DNA of 22,277 nucleotides, taken from Paludibacter sp. UBA6032 (GTDB lineage Bacteria > Bacteroidota > Bacteroidia > Bacteroidales > Paludibacteraceae). A program made the position numbers and the translations under genes. The notes under the pieces are model-generated. The model worked only from the letters and a program-made list of their open reading frames with translations. It made no database searches and had not been told where the DNA came from. The stretch spans positions 1-22,277 of the forward strand of contig DIZI01000003.1 in NCBI GenBank assembly GCA_002427885.1. The letters run 5' to 3'. Of the stretch, positions 7,872-15,746 are shown in pieces (position 1 is the stretch's first letter; every line of letters begins with the position of its first letter).

Positions 7872-7918
7872 AACAACAAAGCCGCAAATCAAATAATTTG
7901 ATTTGCGGCTTTGTTGTT
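7872..7918. terminator. Bidirectional terminator, 23-bp perfect stem
   Basis: Arms 7872–7894 and 7896–7918 are perfect reverse complements with one base between them. The GC-rich middle (GCCGC/GCGGC) is flanked by A/T, so transcripts of either strand end in a U-rich stretch. It lies in the 74-bp gap between two convergent genes, 14 nt past the plus-strand stop and 13 nt past the minus-strand stop, the classic place for a shared terminator. Confidence 0.88.
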
Positions 7919-7931
7919 ATGATCAACTTAA

Positions 7932-9170
7932 TCAGGATATTGCCTGAACCATATCTGCGTACAAATCCTCCACATTTTCCAGTCCCACCGAAATACGAAT
8001 GGTTTTGTCGGATACATTCATTTCCTTGCGTACCGCTTCGGTAAAACCGCCGAATATCGTACTAGCCGGATGTATAGCCAGCGATTTATTATCGAAAAGG
8101 TTGGTGGCACGACGGATTACTTTCAGTTTATTCATAAAGCTGAAACAGGCTTCGCGCGATGTCAGGTTAAAAGTAAACATGGCACCGGGATGGTCACCAA
8201 ATTGAGTTTGGCTGATTTCAAAGAACTTATTACCGGGCAATGCCGTGTAATTGACCGATTCTATTCCTTTGAGTCCTGCCACTTGTTCAGCCAGTTGTTT
8301 GCAGGTTTTGGTGGCACGTTCGTAACGTAAACTCAAAGTTTCCAATCCCAGGTTTTGCATATAAGCAACCTGTGGAGTCATATAGGCGCCCAGATTCCGA
8401 TGAATTTCCTTACGAAGCTTCACGGTAAAAGTAGTTTTTCCAAATTCCTTCGCCACGACATGTAATTTCGGAGAAGCCATCCAATCAAAATTACCATAAT
8501 CGACTATCAGTCCGCCAAGACTGGTGGCACCTCCCGAAATATATTTGGTACTCGATACTATTTCGATATCTATTCCAAAATCATTGGCTTTAAAAGCACA
8601 GAAAGGAATTATCGTGGTATCGGCAACCAACGGTACACCGGCTTTTTTAGCGATGGCTGAAAGTGCTTTCAGGTCCGCTACTTCCATCTGTGGATTGGTA
8701 ATAATTTCGAGGAAAATGGCACAGGTATTTTCATCAATCTTAGCTTCAACATTTCCGGGAGTTGTCAGGTCACAAAACCGGGTTTCTACCCCAAATGCGG
8801 CCAGAGTACTAACAAAAAAGGAATAGGTGTTTCCAAATAAATGACGGGATGTAACGATATTGCTTCCCGTTTTGGCAAGCGTAATCAGAACATTCGAAAT
8901 AGCGGCCATTCCCGAATTCAGGGCGGTTACGCTGTAAGCTCCAGAAATTGCCTTTACCCTGTCTTCGAAAAACTGCACCGTCGGATTTGTGATGCGTGAA
9001 TAGGTGTGATCGGAAGTTCGACCTGCGAAAGCCTCTTCCATTTGCTCTGCCGTTTCAAACTCATAAGCTGCCGAATTATACACCGGCATACTCAATGCAC
9101 CGTACGCGTCGGGTTTGGCATACGGAGTCAGCTGGATTTTTGTGTTGCAAGATTGGTTGTCGTTATTCAT
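7932..9170 (-). CDS. Cys/Met-metabolism PLP enzyme (O-acetylhomoserine sulfhydrylase or methionine gamma-lyase type)
   Basis: A 412-aa fold-type I PLP enzyme of the Cys/Met metabolism family. Visible features are YSRITNPT (residues 57–64, phosphate-binding Tyr/Arg from the partner subunit), the N-terminal SGMAA loop, Asp184 in VADTT to hold the pyridine nitrogen, and SSTKYISGGATS with Lys209 as the probable PLP lysine. Length and the STKYISGG form favour MetY-type O-acetylhomoserine sulfhydrylase, which makes homocysteine from sulfide, but methionine gamma-lyase cannot be excluded by eye. It lies downstream of pheT on the same strand across a repeat-filled 143-bp gap, so cotranscription is uncertain. 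Confidence 0.82.
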   Translation of the reverse strand: MNNDNQSCNTKIQLTPYAKPDAYGALSMPVYNSAAYEFETAEQMEEAFAGRTSDHTYSRITNPTVQFFEDRVKAISGAYSVTALNSGMAAISNVLITLAKTGSNIVTSRHLFGNTYSFFVSTLAAFGVETRFCDLTTPGNVEAKIDENTCAIFLEIITNPQMEVADLKALSAIAKKAGVPLVADTTIIPFCAFKANDFGIDIEIVSSTKYISGGATSLGGLIVDYGNFDWMASPKLHVVAKEFGKTTFTVKLRKEIHRNLGAYMTPQVAYMQNLGLETLSLRYERATKTCKQLAEQVAGLKGIESVNYTALPGNKFFEISQTQFGDHPGAMFTFNLTSREACFSFMNKLKVIRRATNLFDNKSLAIHPASTIFGGFTEAVRKEMNVSDKTIRISVGLENVEDLYADMVQAIS

Positions 9171-9184
9171 AATGGGGATATTTA

Positions 9185-9228
9185 GGAGTAAGATCCAAGG
9201 AGTAAGGAGTAAGACGTAAGGAGTAAGG
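9185..9228. repeat. GGAGTAA heptamer array upstream of the PLP-enzyme gene
   Basis: Six consecutive 7-bp units in exact phase on the plus strand: GGAGTAA, GATCCAA, GGAGTAA, GGAGTAA, GACGTAA, GGAGTAA, then GG. On the coding (minus) strand it is pyrimidine-rich (TTACTCC units) and ends 14 nt before the start codon at 9170. It matches the mntP-side arm at 18624–18683. Confidence 0.8.
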
Positions 9229-9296
9229 AAATATCTGTAAATTGTTCGTTTATACTATATCAGGAAAAAAGGAAATAAGAAAATAAAATATGCAAA

Positions 9297-9314
9297 TTAC
9301 TTGCCTCTTGCCTC
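9297..9314. repeat. GAGGCAA heptamer arm overlapping the pheT stop codon
   Basis: On the minus strand two GAGGCAA units (9314–9308 and 9307–9301) are followed by GTAATTT. The first G is the last base of the pheT TAG stop. GAGGCAAGTAATTT also ends the purine arm after tkt (18596–18609). It is partly complementary to the array at 9185–9228, so the whole pheT–metY spacer could fold into one weak stem. Confidence 0.7.
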
Positions 9315-11773
9315 TATCTCAACTTCGCTCCCAGTTTCGTTTCAAAATTCTGTTGCAGTTTTTTCATAATCGGCTCAATCTGTCCATCGGTAAGTGTTTT
9401 CGTTTCGTCCTGCAAAACAAAGCTCACAGCATACGATTTTTTACCGGCTTCCAGATTTTTACCTTCGTACACGTCGAACAGGTTAACGCTCTTCAACAAC
9501 TTTCGTTCCGTGTCATAAGCTATTTTCTCAATTTCGGCAAAAGTCACATGCTTATCCAACAACAGAGCTAAATCACGTTTCACTTCGGGGAATTTAGGCA
9601 ATTCGGCATAACGCACCGTGTGATCACCCAACTCGCTCAAAATAACATCCCAGTTCAGATCGGCATAAAAAACGTCCGCATCAATATCCATCACCTTCCG
9701 TATCTTTGGATGAACTATGCCGTAAACAGCCAGTTTCTTACCTGAACGGCTGTAAACAGTCAAAGCTTCGCTAAGCAAATCATCGGCATATTCGCCGATA
9801 ACCAGTTTATGCATGTTTAGACCCAGACGACGGAATATATTTTCCAGATAAGCTTTTAATTCGTAAACACTCGATTTCTCATCGGCAGCCGCCCACGATT
9901 GTGCTCGTTTATTTCCGGTAAGCCACAAGGCCAAATGAAAATCTTCCGAATAGGCAGCCAGCGACTCACCTTCTTTTTTGTTTTCTGGGTGATAATAATA
10001 GCAATTGCCGAATTCGTAGAACTTCAGGTCGGGATTTTTACGGTTGATATTCCGGTTGATATTGTCCAATCCGCCGAAAAGCAAGGTCTGACGCATCACG
10101 TTCAAATCGGAACTGAGCGGATTCAGCATTTTCACCGAATGAGCTCCCGGAAACGAAGTCAGATCGGTATAATAAGCACCTTTCGTCAATGAATTGTTTA
10201 ATACTTCATTAAAGCCCTGCGCCGTTAATTGATCGGCAATCATGTTTTGCAATTTATAGCTGTCCGGCTTTGAACTGTAACTCAGATTCGATTTCAGGGT
10301 ATCGCCAATTTCAACATTGTTATAACCGTAAATACGCAGGATATCTTCTATCACATCCACATCACGTTGTACATCCACCCGGTAAACCGGCACATGCAGC
10401 ACGTAACCTTCATCATTTTGGCTCACAATTTTCATTTCCAGTGCAGCCAGTATGGTTTCGATATTTTCTTTGCCGATTTCTTTTCCAATCAACGTATTGA
10501 TTTTACGAAAAGACACTTCCACTTCGAAAGGCTTTACTTCTTCGGGATAAACGTCGACAATTTCGCTGGACAGCTGTCCGCCTGCCACTTCCTGAATCAG
10601 CAAAGCGCAACGTTTCAGCACATAAATGGTATTGGTAGGATCGCAACCACGCTCAAAGCGGAACGATGCATCGGTATTTAACACATGACGACGGGCCGTT
10701 TTACGGATAGTAACCGGATTGAAATAAGCACTTTCCAGAAAAACATTTTGCGTGGTTTCGGTTACTCCCGAATGTAATCCTCCGAATACTCCACCGATAC
10801 ACATGGCTTCTTCCGTATCACAAATCATTAAATCGGCGGCATTCAGTTTCCGTTCCACACCATCCAGAGTAAAAAACGGCGTTCCTTCGGGCATATTCTT
10901 CACCCTGACTTCACGACCTTTTATTTTATCGGCATCGAAGGCATGCATGGGTTGTCCCAGTTCGTGTAACACAAAATTGGTAACATCCACAATATTATTG
11001 ATCGGGCGCAGTCCGATTATTTGCAAACGGTTTTTCAACCAGTCGGGCGATTCGGTTACTTTCACACCCGAAATGGTAATCGCCGAATAACGTGGACAGG
11101 CATCCGTATTCTCAACGATTACAGGAATCGTCAGGTTTGTATTTTGTACGGCAAAAGCTTCAACCGAAGGTTTCGTCAGCTTTACCGATTTGTCTTTCAG
11201 GGCATAGAAGGCGGCCAGATCGCGCGCAACACCAAAGTGTGAAGCCGCATCGATGCGGTTAGGCGTAATATCCACTTCCAGCAAGGTGTCGCTTTTAATC
11301 CCGTAATAATCTTTGGCTAATGTTCCAACCACGGCTTCGGCAGGTAATACGATAATTCCTTCGTGGCTTGTCCCGATTCCAATTTCATCCTCGGCACAGA
11401 TCATTCCCATTGATTCAACACCGCGTATTTTAGACCGTTTGATACTGAAACTTTCATCTCCCGAATACAGTTTTGTTCCGACGGTTGCCACCACCACTTT
11501 TTGTCCGGCAGCCACATTCGGTGCTCCGCAAACAATTTGCAGCGGTTCGCCGGTTCCCACATTCACTGTGGTAACATGTAAATGGTCGGAATTTTCATGC
11601 GCACCACAAGTCAAAACTTCGCCGATAACCAACCCTTCCAGACCGCCTTTGATAGTTTGAACTTCTTCAACGCCACCAACTTCCAGACCAATAGAGGTCA
11701 ATGCTTTCGACAATGCATCGGGTGTAACATCAATATTAATGTACTGTTTCAGCCAATTATACGATATATTCAT
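9314..11773 (-). CDS. pheT: Phenylalanine–tRNA ligase, beta subunit
   Basis: Beta subunit of the cytoplasmic (alpha-beta)2 PheRS, which charges tRNA-Phe. The 819 aa fit the bacterial family (about 790–820). The N-terminal MNISYNWLKQYI is typical, followed by an EMAP/OB-type tRNA-binding domain (about 40–155, with VCGAPNVAAGQKV), the B3/B4 editing region (with PINNIVDVTNFVLHELGQPMHAFD), the B5 domain, the catalytic-like core, and a C-terminal ferredoxin-fold anticodon-binding domain from about 725 (FPEVKRDLALLLD). pheS is not adjacent in the window. The start codon lies inside an AATTATG repeat array; the ATG at 11773 is kept because the conserved N terminus begins there. Confidence 0.97.
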   Translation of the reverse strand: MNISYNWLKQYINIDVTPDALSKALTSIGLEVGGVEEVQTIKGGLEGLVIGEVLTCGAHENSDHLHVTTVNVGTGEPLQIVCGAPNVAAGQKVVVATVGTKLYSGDESFSIKRSKIRGVESMGMICAEDEIGIGTSHEGIIVLPAEAVVGTLAKDYYGIKSDTLLEVDITPNRIDAASHFGVARDLAAFYALKDKSVKLTKPSVEAFAVQNTNLTIPVIVENTDACPRYSAITISGVKVTESPDWLKNRLQIIGLRPINNIVDVTNFVLHELGQPMHAFDADKIKGREVRVKNMPEGTPFFTLDGVERKLNAADLMICDTEEAMCIGGVFGGLHSGVTETTQNVFLESAYFNPVTIRKTARRHVLNTDASFRFERGCDPTNTIYVLKRCALLIQEVAGGQLSSEIVDVYPEEVKPFEVEVSFRKINTLIGKEIGKENIETILAALEMKIVSQNDEGYVLHVPVYRVDVQRDVDVIEDILRIYGYNNVEIGDTLKSNLSYSSKPDSYKLQNMIADQLTAQGFNEVLNNSLTKGAYYTDLTSFPGAHSVKMLNPLSSDLNVMRQTLLFGGLDNINRNINRKNPDLKFYEFGNCYYYHPENKKEGESLAAYSEDFHLALWLTGNKRAQSWAAADEKSSVYELKAYLENIFRRLGLNMHKLVIGEYADDLLSEALTVYSRSGKKLAVYGIVHPKIRKVMDIDADVFYADLNWDVILSELGDHTVRYAELPKFPEVKRDLALLLDKHVTFAEIEKIAYDTERKLLKSVNLFDVYEGKNLEAGKKSYAVSFVLQDETKTLTDGQIEPIMKKLQQNFETKLGAKLR

Positions 11774-11809
11774 AATTCATTCATAATTTACAATTCATAA
11801 TTCACAATT
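11771..11809. repeat. AATTATG/AATTGTG heptamer array containing the pheT start codon
   Basis: On the plus strand: CATAATT (11771–11777), a 4-bp CATT, then CATAATT, TACAATT, CATAATT, CACAATT in unbroken 7-bp phase to 11809. The first unit includes the complement of the pheT ATG. On the coding strand this puts three further ATGs 7, 11 and 25 nt upstream, all out of frame with pheT, which could compete for initiation. Confidence 0.75.
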
Positions 11810-11892
11810 AAATACGTAACTGATATTTAATCCTTTGTAAGTGATAGAACTTCAACAGGAAGATAAGTGCTGAGCCTGTTTTTTTGAAGGCA

Positions 11893-11900
11893 CAAAGATA
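11893..11900 (-). promoter_or_regulatory. Candidate pheT promoter -7 box (TATCTTTG)
   Basis: On the minus strand TATCTTTG fits TAnnTTTG exactly and is preceded by a run of A. It lies 120 nt upstream of the pheT ATG, implying a leader of about 110 nt. A clear TTTG at -33 is absent. The leader shows no recognisable attenuator or T-box. Confidence 0.5.
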
Positions 11901-12081
11901 CGATTTTTTTTAGAGTTTCAGATTTCAGGTACTCAAAAATGATGCATATTCTTTATTAAAAACCTTAAATACAAAGGATTTTTTACAGCGCTGAGCGTTT
12001 GATTTAAATCAGAACGGTACATGTGAAAAATTAGCGGAGCGTTTAGTTGAATGAATCCTTTTCGTATTAGTAGTTTTTTTG

Positions 12082-12089
12082 TACTTTTG
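12082..12089 (+). promoter_or_regulatory. Promoter -7 box (TACTTTTG) of the DUF4199 gene
   Basis: TACTTTTG matches TAnnTTTG. Transcription would start near 12095, so the upstream in-frame ATG at 12051 would not be transcribed. This supports the start at 12114 for the following gene. The -33 element is not clear. Confidence 0.55.
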
Positions 12090-12113
12090 TACAATCTTAC
12101 AAAAATATTTTTT

Positions 12114-12638
12114 ATGCAACGAAGTTTCGTCAAATCGGCTATGAACAGCGGCCTAATCATGGGGGTGATTTTCTCCGTAAATTTCCTGCTTTCTGTTCCC
12201 AGAATTACAGCACTCGTCTTGATTACCTATGTAATAGCGATATTTATCGTGATAACGATGTACCGCATGGCTGTTCGGTTCAGGGACACAGAATGTGAAG
12301 GATCCATCACTTACGGCAGGGCATTTTTATACATTTTGTCTACTTTCTTTTATGCTGCCCTTATTTCAACTGTGGTAAAATATATCTATTTTCAATTTAT
12401 AAATCCGACTTATCTCGAAAACATGTTTCAGGAAAGCATGAAGATGATGGAAAAACTCAAATTTCCAATGACTTCCGTTTCGGCGGACCAAATGGAAAGT
12501 ATGCTGAAACCGGTGAATTATTCATTTATATACATTTGGATGAACATCATTTTTGGAGGACTGGTCGGATTGGTGATGGCGGGTTTTGTCAAAAAGGAAA
12601 AGAGCATATTCGATAATAAAGGAGAAATTGAAAATTAA
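12114..12638 (+). CDS. DUF4199-family membrane protein
   Basis: An integral inner-membrane protein of 174 aa with four hydrophobic segments (about 12–28, 32–53, 77–96 and 142–164, counted from the chosen start). Sequence and layout fit DUF4199, a family of unknown function common in Bacteroidota. The open frame extends upstream to an ATG at 12051, but the promoter-like box at 12082–12089 lies inside that extension and MQRSFVKSAMNSGLIMG is a natural N terminus, so 12114 is chosen. The GT2 gene starts 18 nt after the stop. DUF4199 and a GT2 glycosyltransferase are neighbours I expect in Bacteroidota, suggesting one transcription unit. Confidence 0.8.
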   Translation: MQRSFVKSAMNSGLIMGVIFSVNFLLSVPRITALVLITYVIAIFIVITMYRMAVRFRDTECEGSITYGRAFLYILSTFFYAALISTVVKYIYFQFINPTYLENMFQESMKMMEKLKFPMTSVSADQMESMLKPVNYSFIYIWMNIIFGGLVGLVMAGFVKKEKSIFDNKGEIEN

Positions 12639-12656
12639 TTAATTGGAAATTAAAAC

Positions 12657-13607
12657 ATGGATATTTCAGTAATCGTACCGTTGTACAACGAAGAAGAATC
12701 ACTGCCGAAACTCTTTGAATGGATTGAACGCGTGATGAAAGAGAATAAATTCAGTTTTGAAGTTATTTTTGTAAACGACGGTAGTAGCGATAAATCATGG
12801 GAAGTGATAGAATCGTTGCAAAGTAAGTCGCCCAGTGTGCGGGGTATCAAATTCCGTCACAACTACGGCAAATCTCCCGCTTTGTATTGTGGTTTCCATG
12901 CCGCACAAGGCGATGTGGTGATTACCATGGATGCCGATTTGCAGGACAGCCCCGACGAAATTCCGTCCTTGTTTGCCATGATAAAAAACGAAGATTTCGA
13001 TCTGGTATCCGGGTGGAAGAAAAAACGTTACGATTCAAAACTGACTAAGAATATTCCTTCGAAGTTATACAATGCCACGGCAAGAAAGGTGACGGGACTA
13101 AAACTTCACGATATGAATTGCGGTTTGAAAGCCTACCGCAACGATGTGATAAAAAACATTGAAGTTTACGGCGAAATGCACCGCTACATTCCTTTTCTGG
13201 CAAAAAATGCCGGATTTACCCGCATTGGCGAAAAAGTGGTTGAGCATCGCAAACGCGAATTCGGTGAAACAAAATTCGGTTTAAGCCGTTTTGTAAACGG
13301 GTACCTTGACCTGATGACTTTGTGGTTTTTGTCAAAGTTCGGTAAAAAACCTATGCACTTTTTCGGATTATATGGCAGCCTTATGTTTTTACTTGGGTTT
13401 TTGGCCGTGCTGGCGGTTGGTGCAAACAAACTGATTGCCATTATTGAACACGTTAAAGCGCCTTTGGTTACCGATAGTCCCTATTTTTATTTGTCCATGT
13501 TGGCTATGATGTTGGGAACACAGTTATTCCTTACCGGTTTTCTGGGTGAAATAGTAGCCCGCAATTCAACGGAAAGGAATAATTATCAAATTGAAAAGGA
13601 AATTTAG
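12657..13607 (+). CDS. Family 2 glycosyltransferase, DPM1/GtrB-like, membrane anchored
   Basis: A 316-aa protein with an N-terminal GT-A domain and two C-terminal membrane helices (about 233–257 and 275–303). Motifs: DISVIVPLYNEEESL at the start, VNDGSSD at 39–45 for nucleotide-sugar binding, MDADLQDSPDE at 91–101 with the metal-binding Asp residues, and DMNCGLKAY then HRKREFGETKFG further on. This pattern is typical of polyprenyl-phosphate mannosyl/glucosyltransferases (DPM1, GtrB, ArnC-like), which load a sugar from a nucleotide donor onto undecaprenyl phosphate at the cytoplasmic face. The actual sugar cannot be told from sequence. Confidence 0.9.
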   Translation: MDISVIVPLYNEEESLPKLFEWIERVMKENKFSFEVIFVNDGSSDKSWEVIESLQSKSPSVRGIKFRHNYGKSPALYCGFHAAQGDVVITMDADLQDSPDEIPSLFAMIKNEDFDLVSGWKKKRYDSKLTKNIPSKLYNATARKVTGLKLHDMNCGLKAYRNDVIKNIEVYGEMHRYIPFLAKNAGFTRIGEKVVEHRKREFGETKFGLSRFVNGYLDLMTLWFLSKFGKKPMHFFGLYGSLMFLLGFLAVLAVGANKLIAIIEHVKAPLVTDSPYFYLSMLAMMLGTQLFLTGFLGEIVARNSTERNNYQIEKEI

Positions 13608-13713
13608 CCGGAAATAGAATACCAAAAATTTATTTATATACAGATGACATTAATAATCGTTTTGCAATTGTAATTCTTATAGCGCTCCGTTGAGACTTTG
13701 GCGGGACTAAATA

Positions 13714-13743
13714 ATAAAATTGTAAATGATAAAATTGTAAATG
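13714..13743. repeat. 15-bp tandem duplication just before crcB
   Basis: ATAAAATTGTAAATG occurs twice in a row (13714–13728 and 13729–13743), ending 2 nt before the crcB ATG at 13746. Each copy ends in an ATG. The second (13741) opens a three-codon frame ATG-AAA-TGA that overlaps the true start, so it might act as a tiny leader; this is inference. Confidence 0.7.
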
Positions 13744-13745
13744 AA

Positions 13746-14120
13746 ATGAAGCAGCTGTTATTTATCGGGCTGGGTGGATTTATTGGAACAATTGCGCGGT
13801 TTGGGGTTTCTAAGCTTAATCTCTACTGGCATTTTCTGTCCATTCCCATGGGAACACTGATGGTAAATGTGCTGGGTAGTTTTCTGATCGGAATTCTGGT
13901 AGGGATTTCGCAAAAAAGCGATCTGCTTTCGCCGGATTTACGATTGTTTTTAATGGTTGGAGTTTGTGGAGGGTTTACAACATTTTCATCATTTTCCGCT
14001 GAGAATTTGATGCTTATGCAAAACGGGCAATTCCTGACTGCATTCATTTACACAGCTTCGAGTCTTCTGTTAGGCTTTCTGGCTGTATATTTAGGATTTT
14101 TCAGTGCAAATTTGCTTTAA
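13746..14120 (+). CDS. crcB: Fluoride ion channel/exporter CrcB (Fluc)
   Basis: A 124-aa inner-membrane protein with four helices. Fluc dimers export F- down its gradient. Family motifs are present: GGFIGTIARFG (about 10–20), GTLMVNVLGSFLIGI with the conserved Asn (near 36–50), and VCGGFTTFSSFSAE (about 76–89) with the central GGxTTFSSF motif. The frame continues upstream to a TTG at 13698, but that stretch comes from the 15-bp duplication (NKIVNDKIVNE) and the normal length is met from the ATG at 13746. I see no match to the crcB fluoride riboswitch upstream. A DUF190 gene follows after 147 nt. Confidence 0.93.
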   Translation: MKQLLFIGLGGFIGTIARFGVSKLNLYWHFLSIPMGTLMVNVLGSFLIGILVGISQKSDLLSPDLRLFLMVGVCGGFTTFSSFSAENLMLMQNGQFLTAFIYTASSLLLGFLAVYLGFFSANLL

Positions 14121-14267
14121 TTGATCACGGAATGAAGTTTTCCTGTTCGGTTTATCGCAGGTTGCGATTACGGATTTATTGGATTCATCCGGTAAATTAA
14201 AAGTTTAGTTTTATTTCGTTTATACGCTTACTGTCCCGGAACTAATCACTTGTAACAATATAGAGCT

Positions 14268-14618
14268 ATGGCAACTGCAAATAATAGTGTTCTGAAAATT
14301 TATGCGAGTAGCACCGACAAAATCGGATTCGAATTGCTTTACGAGAAAATTGTAGTAATGGCAAAACAACAAGGCATGGCAGGCGTAACCGTCTATCGGG
14401 GAATCATGGGATTTGGCCCGAGTAGTAACCAGATCAGTTCTTCCCGGTTTTGGGAATTAACCGAAAAACTACCGGTTGTGATTGAAATCATCGACAGAAC
14501 AGCCGCGATTGAAAAATTTTATACACACATTGAGAAAGATTTAGCGGTTCAATCGAAAGGTTGTCTGGTAACTATCCATCCTGTTGAAATCAGACTTCAG
14601 AAGGCAGGAAGGAAATAA
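14268..14618 (+). CDS. DUF190 protein (PII-like fold), partner of CrcB
   Basis: A 116-aa cytoplasmic protein. The pattern of LKIYASSTDKIGFELLYEKIV, the central GMAGVTVYRGIMGFG and the later LPVVIEIIDRTAAIEKF matches DUF190, whose known structures have a PII-like ferredoxin fold. DUF190 genes are often found next to crcB, so a regulatory or sensing role in fluoride export is plausible, but the ligand is unknown. In classical PII the T-loop binds partners; here the corresponding segment (GFGPSSNQISSSRFWEL) is short and has no obvious modification site. Confidence 0.88.
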   Translation: MATANNSVLKIYASSTDKIGFELLYEKIVVMAKQQGMAGVTVYRGIMGFGPSSNQISSSRFWELTEKLPVVIEIIDRTAAIEKFYTHIEKDLAVQSKGCLVTIHPVEIRLQKAGRK

Positions 14619-14730
14619 CCGACAGGAACCGATAAAAATTTACCGGGACTTTTGTGAGGTTGGCAACCGGAGTTTGAAAACAAAAAAACGAAGATGAATC
14701 ATTTCACCTATATTGAAACAGGATATTGAC

Positions 14731-15240
14731 ATGGAAATTCTCACCCCTATTTTACCCGCGGTACTTGTACTGATAACAGCCTATTTCCTGCTGGACAAGC
14801 TGTTGAAAAACGATGAAAAACGCCGGATTTACGAGATTCGCAAAAGTAATGCTTCAACCATTACTCCCATCCGTCTGCGGGCGTACGAACGGTTGATGCT
14901 GGTATTGGAACGAACGACTCCCGCCACACTGATAGTGAGTGTAGCCAAACCGGGAATGACTAACATGGAACTTCACACCCAATTATTAGCAAGTATCCGT
15001 CAGGAATTTTCACACAATCTATCTCAACAAATTTATATAAGCGACGAGGCCTGGACTTATGTGCGCAGTGCGCAGGAAAGTTTATTGCGATTGGTTAATT
15101 CCTCTGCCTCCAAATGCAATCCCAATGAATCGGCATCGGCATTAGCCGAACTGATTATACAGTTGTATGGAAACAGTGAAGAGACACCTACTGAAATGGC
15201 CATCGCTAAATTAAAAGCGGAAGTCAGACAGTATTTTTAA
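14731..15240 (+). CDS. DUF7935-like small membrane-anchored protein
   Basis: The longest frame begins at a TTG (14713), but the ATG at 14731 gives the natural N terminus MEILTPILPAVLVLITAYFLL, so the product is 169 aa. It has one N-terminal membrane helix (about 4–23), then a basic stretch (KNDEKRRIYEIRK) and a mostly helical cytoplasmic domain. TPIRLRAYERLMLVLERTTP and EFSHNLSQQIYISDEAWTYVRSAQ resemble a Bacteroidales protein family I recall as DUF7935; the number is from memory. Function unknown. It starts 112 nt after the DUF190 gene and may have its own promoter (a weak GACTTTTG near 14650). Confidence 0.72.
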   Translation: MEILTPILPAVLVLITAYFLLDKLLKNDEKRRIYEIRKSNASTITPIRLRAYERLMLVLERTTPATLIVSVAKPGMTNMELHTQLLASIRQEFSHNLSQQIYISDEAWTYVRSAQESLLRLVNSSASKCNPNESASALAELIIQLYGNSEETPTEMAIAKLKAEVRQYF

Positions 15241-15281
15241 ATTTAAGTTACAAATGTATAAGACATACGTCTTGAATAGAA

Positions 15282-15746
15282 ATGAAAAATAAAATCAATA
15301 TTGTTCTTATATTGTTCCTGCTGTTGGGTATTTCATGCACCGTTGACGAAGGGTGCCGGAAAAGCAAAACGGTAAATATGGGCATCAGCTTTTATCATGT
15401 GGTTAATAAGGACACAACGACTGTCATGAAGATTGATAGTATAACCGTACAGGGTCTGGGAGTTGATTCAATACTATACAACAATACAAAAAAATTAAGC
15501 AAGATTTTGGTTCCTCTGAATAAGATTGTTCCTGAATCGAGGTTTGTGATTACTTTTGATACAATAAAGGATACCATTACCATCGAACAAACCAATACGG
15601 ATGAATACTTATCGCTTGAATGTGGTTGTATAAAGGTTCATTCGATTGATACTGTACTCACCACCAATCATTTTATCGATTCGGTCAAAATTTCCAATCA
15701 CACTGTAAATACAACAAATGCAGAGCATTTACAAATATATAATTAG
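15282..15746 (+). CDS. DUF6452-family putative lipoprotein
   Basis: A 154-aa protein with a lipoprotein-type signal (hydrophobic residues 6–16, then GIS-Cys19; the -3 position is unusual but Bacteroidota lipoboxes are relaxed). The remainder is beta-rich, with a conserved-looking second Cys (EGC, residue 25) and a late CGC pair (about 113–115). Sequence and position, directly before a DUF6048 gene, match DUF6452. It overlaps the next gene by 29 nt, so the two are translationally coupled. Function unknown; the pair is expected to act in the envelope. Confidence 0.78.
   Translation: MKNKINIVLILFLLLGISCTVDEGCRKSKTVNMGISFYHVVNKDTTTVMKIDSITVQGLGVDSILYNNTKKLSKILVPLNKIVPESRFVITFDTIKDTITIEQTNTDEYLSLECGCIKVHSIDTVLTTNHFIDSVKISNHTVNTTNAEHLQIYN

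Larger units (their letters stand above)
11774..12113. other. Intergenic region between divergent pheT and the DUF4199 gene
   Basis: A 340-bp spacer holding the AATTATG array next to pheT, a candidate pheT -7 box at 11893–11900 and the -7 box of the DUF4199 gene at 12082–12089. Apart from these it is AT-rich with no further coding or RNA signal that I can support. Confidence 0.6.

Noticed and set aside
12051..12113. N-terminal extension of the DUF4199 protein from the ATG at 12051
   Set aside because: A TAnnTTTG promoter box at 12082–12089 lies inside the extension and the ATG at 12114 gives the expected N terminus.
13608..13745. Fluoride (crcB-type) riboswitch upstream of crcB
   Set aside because: I could not find the conserved GGNGAUG/CCGCC-type pattern or its pseudoknot; a covariance search would settle it.
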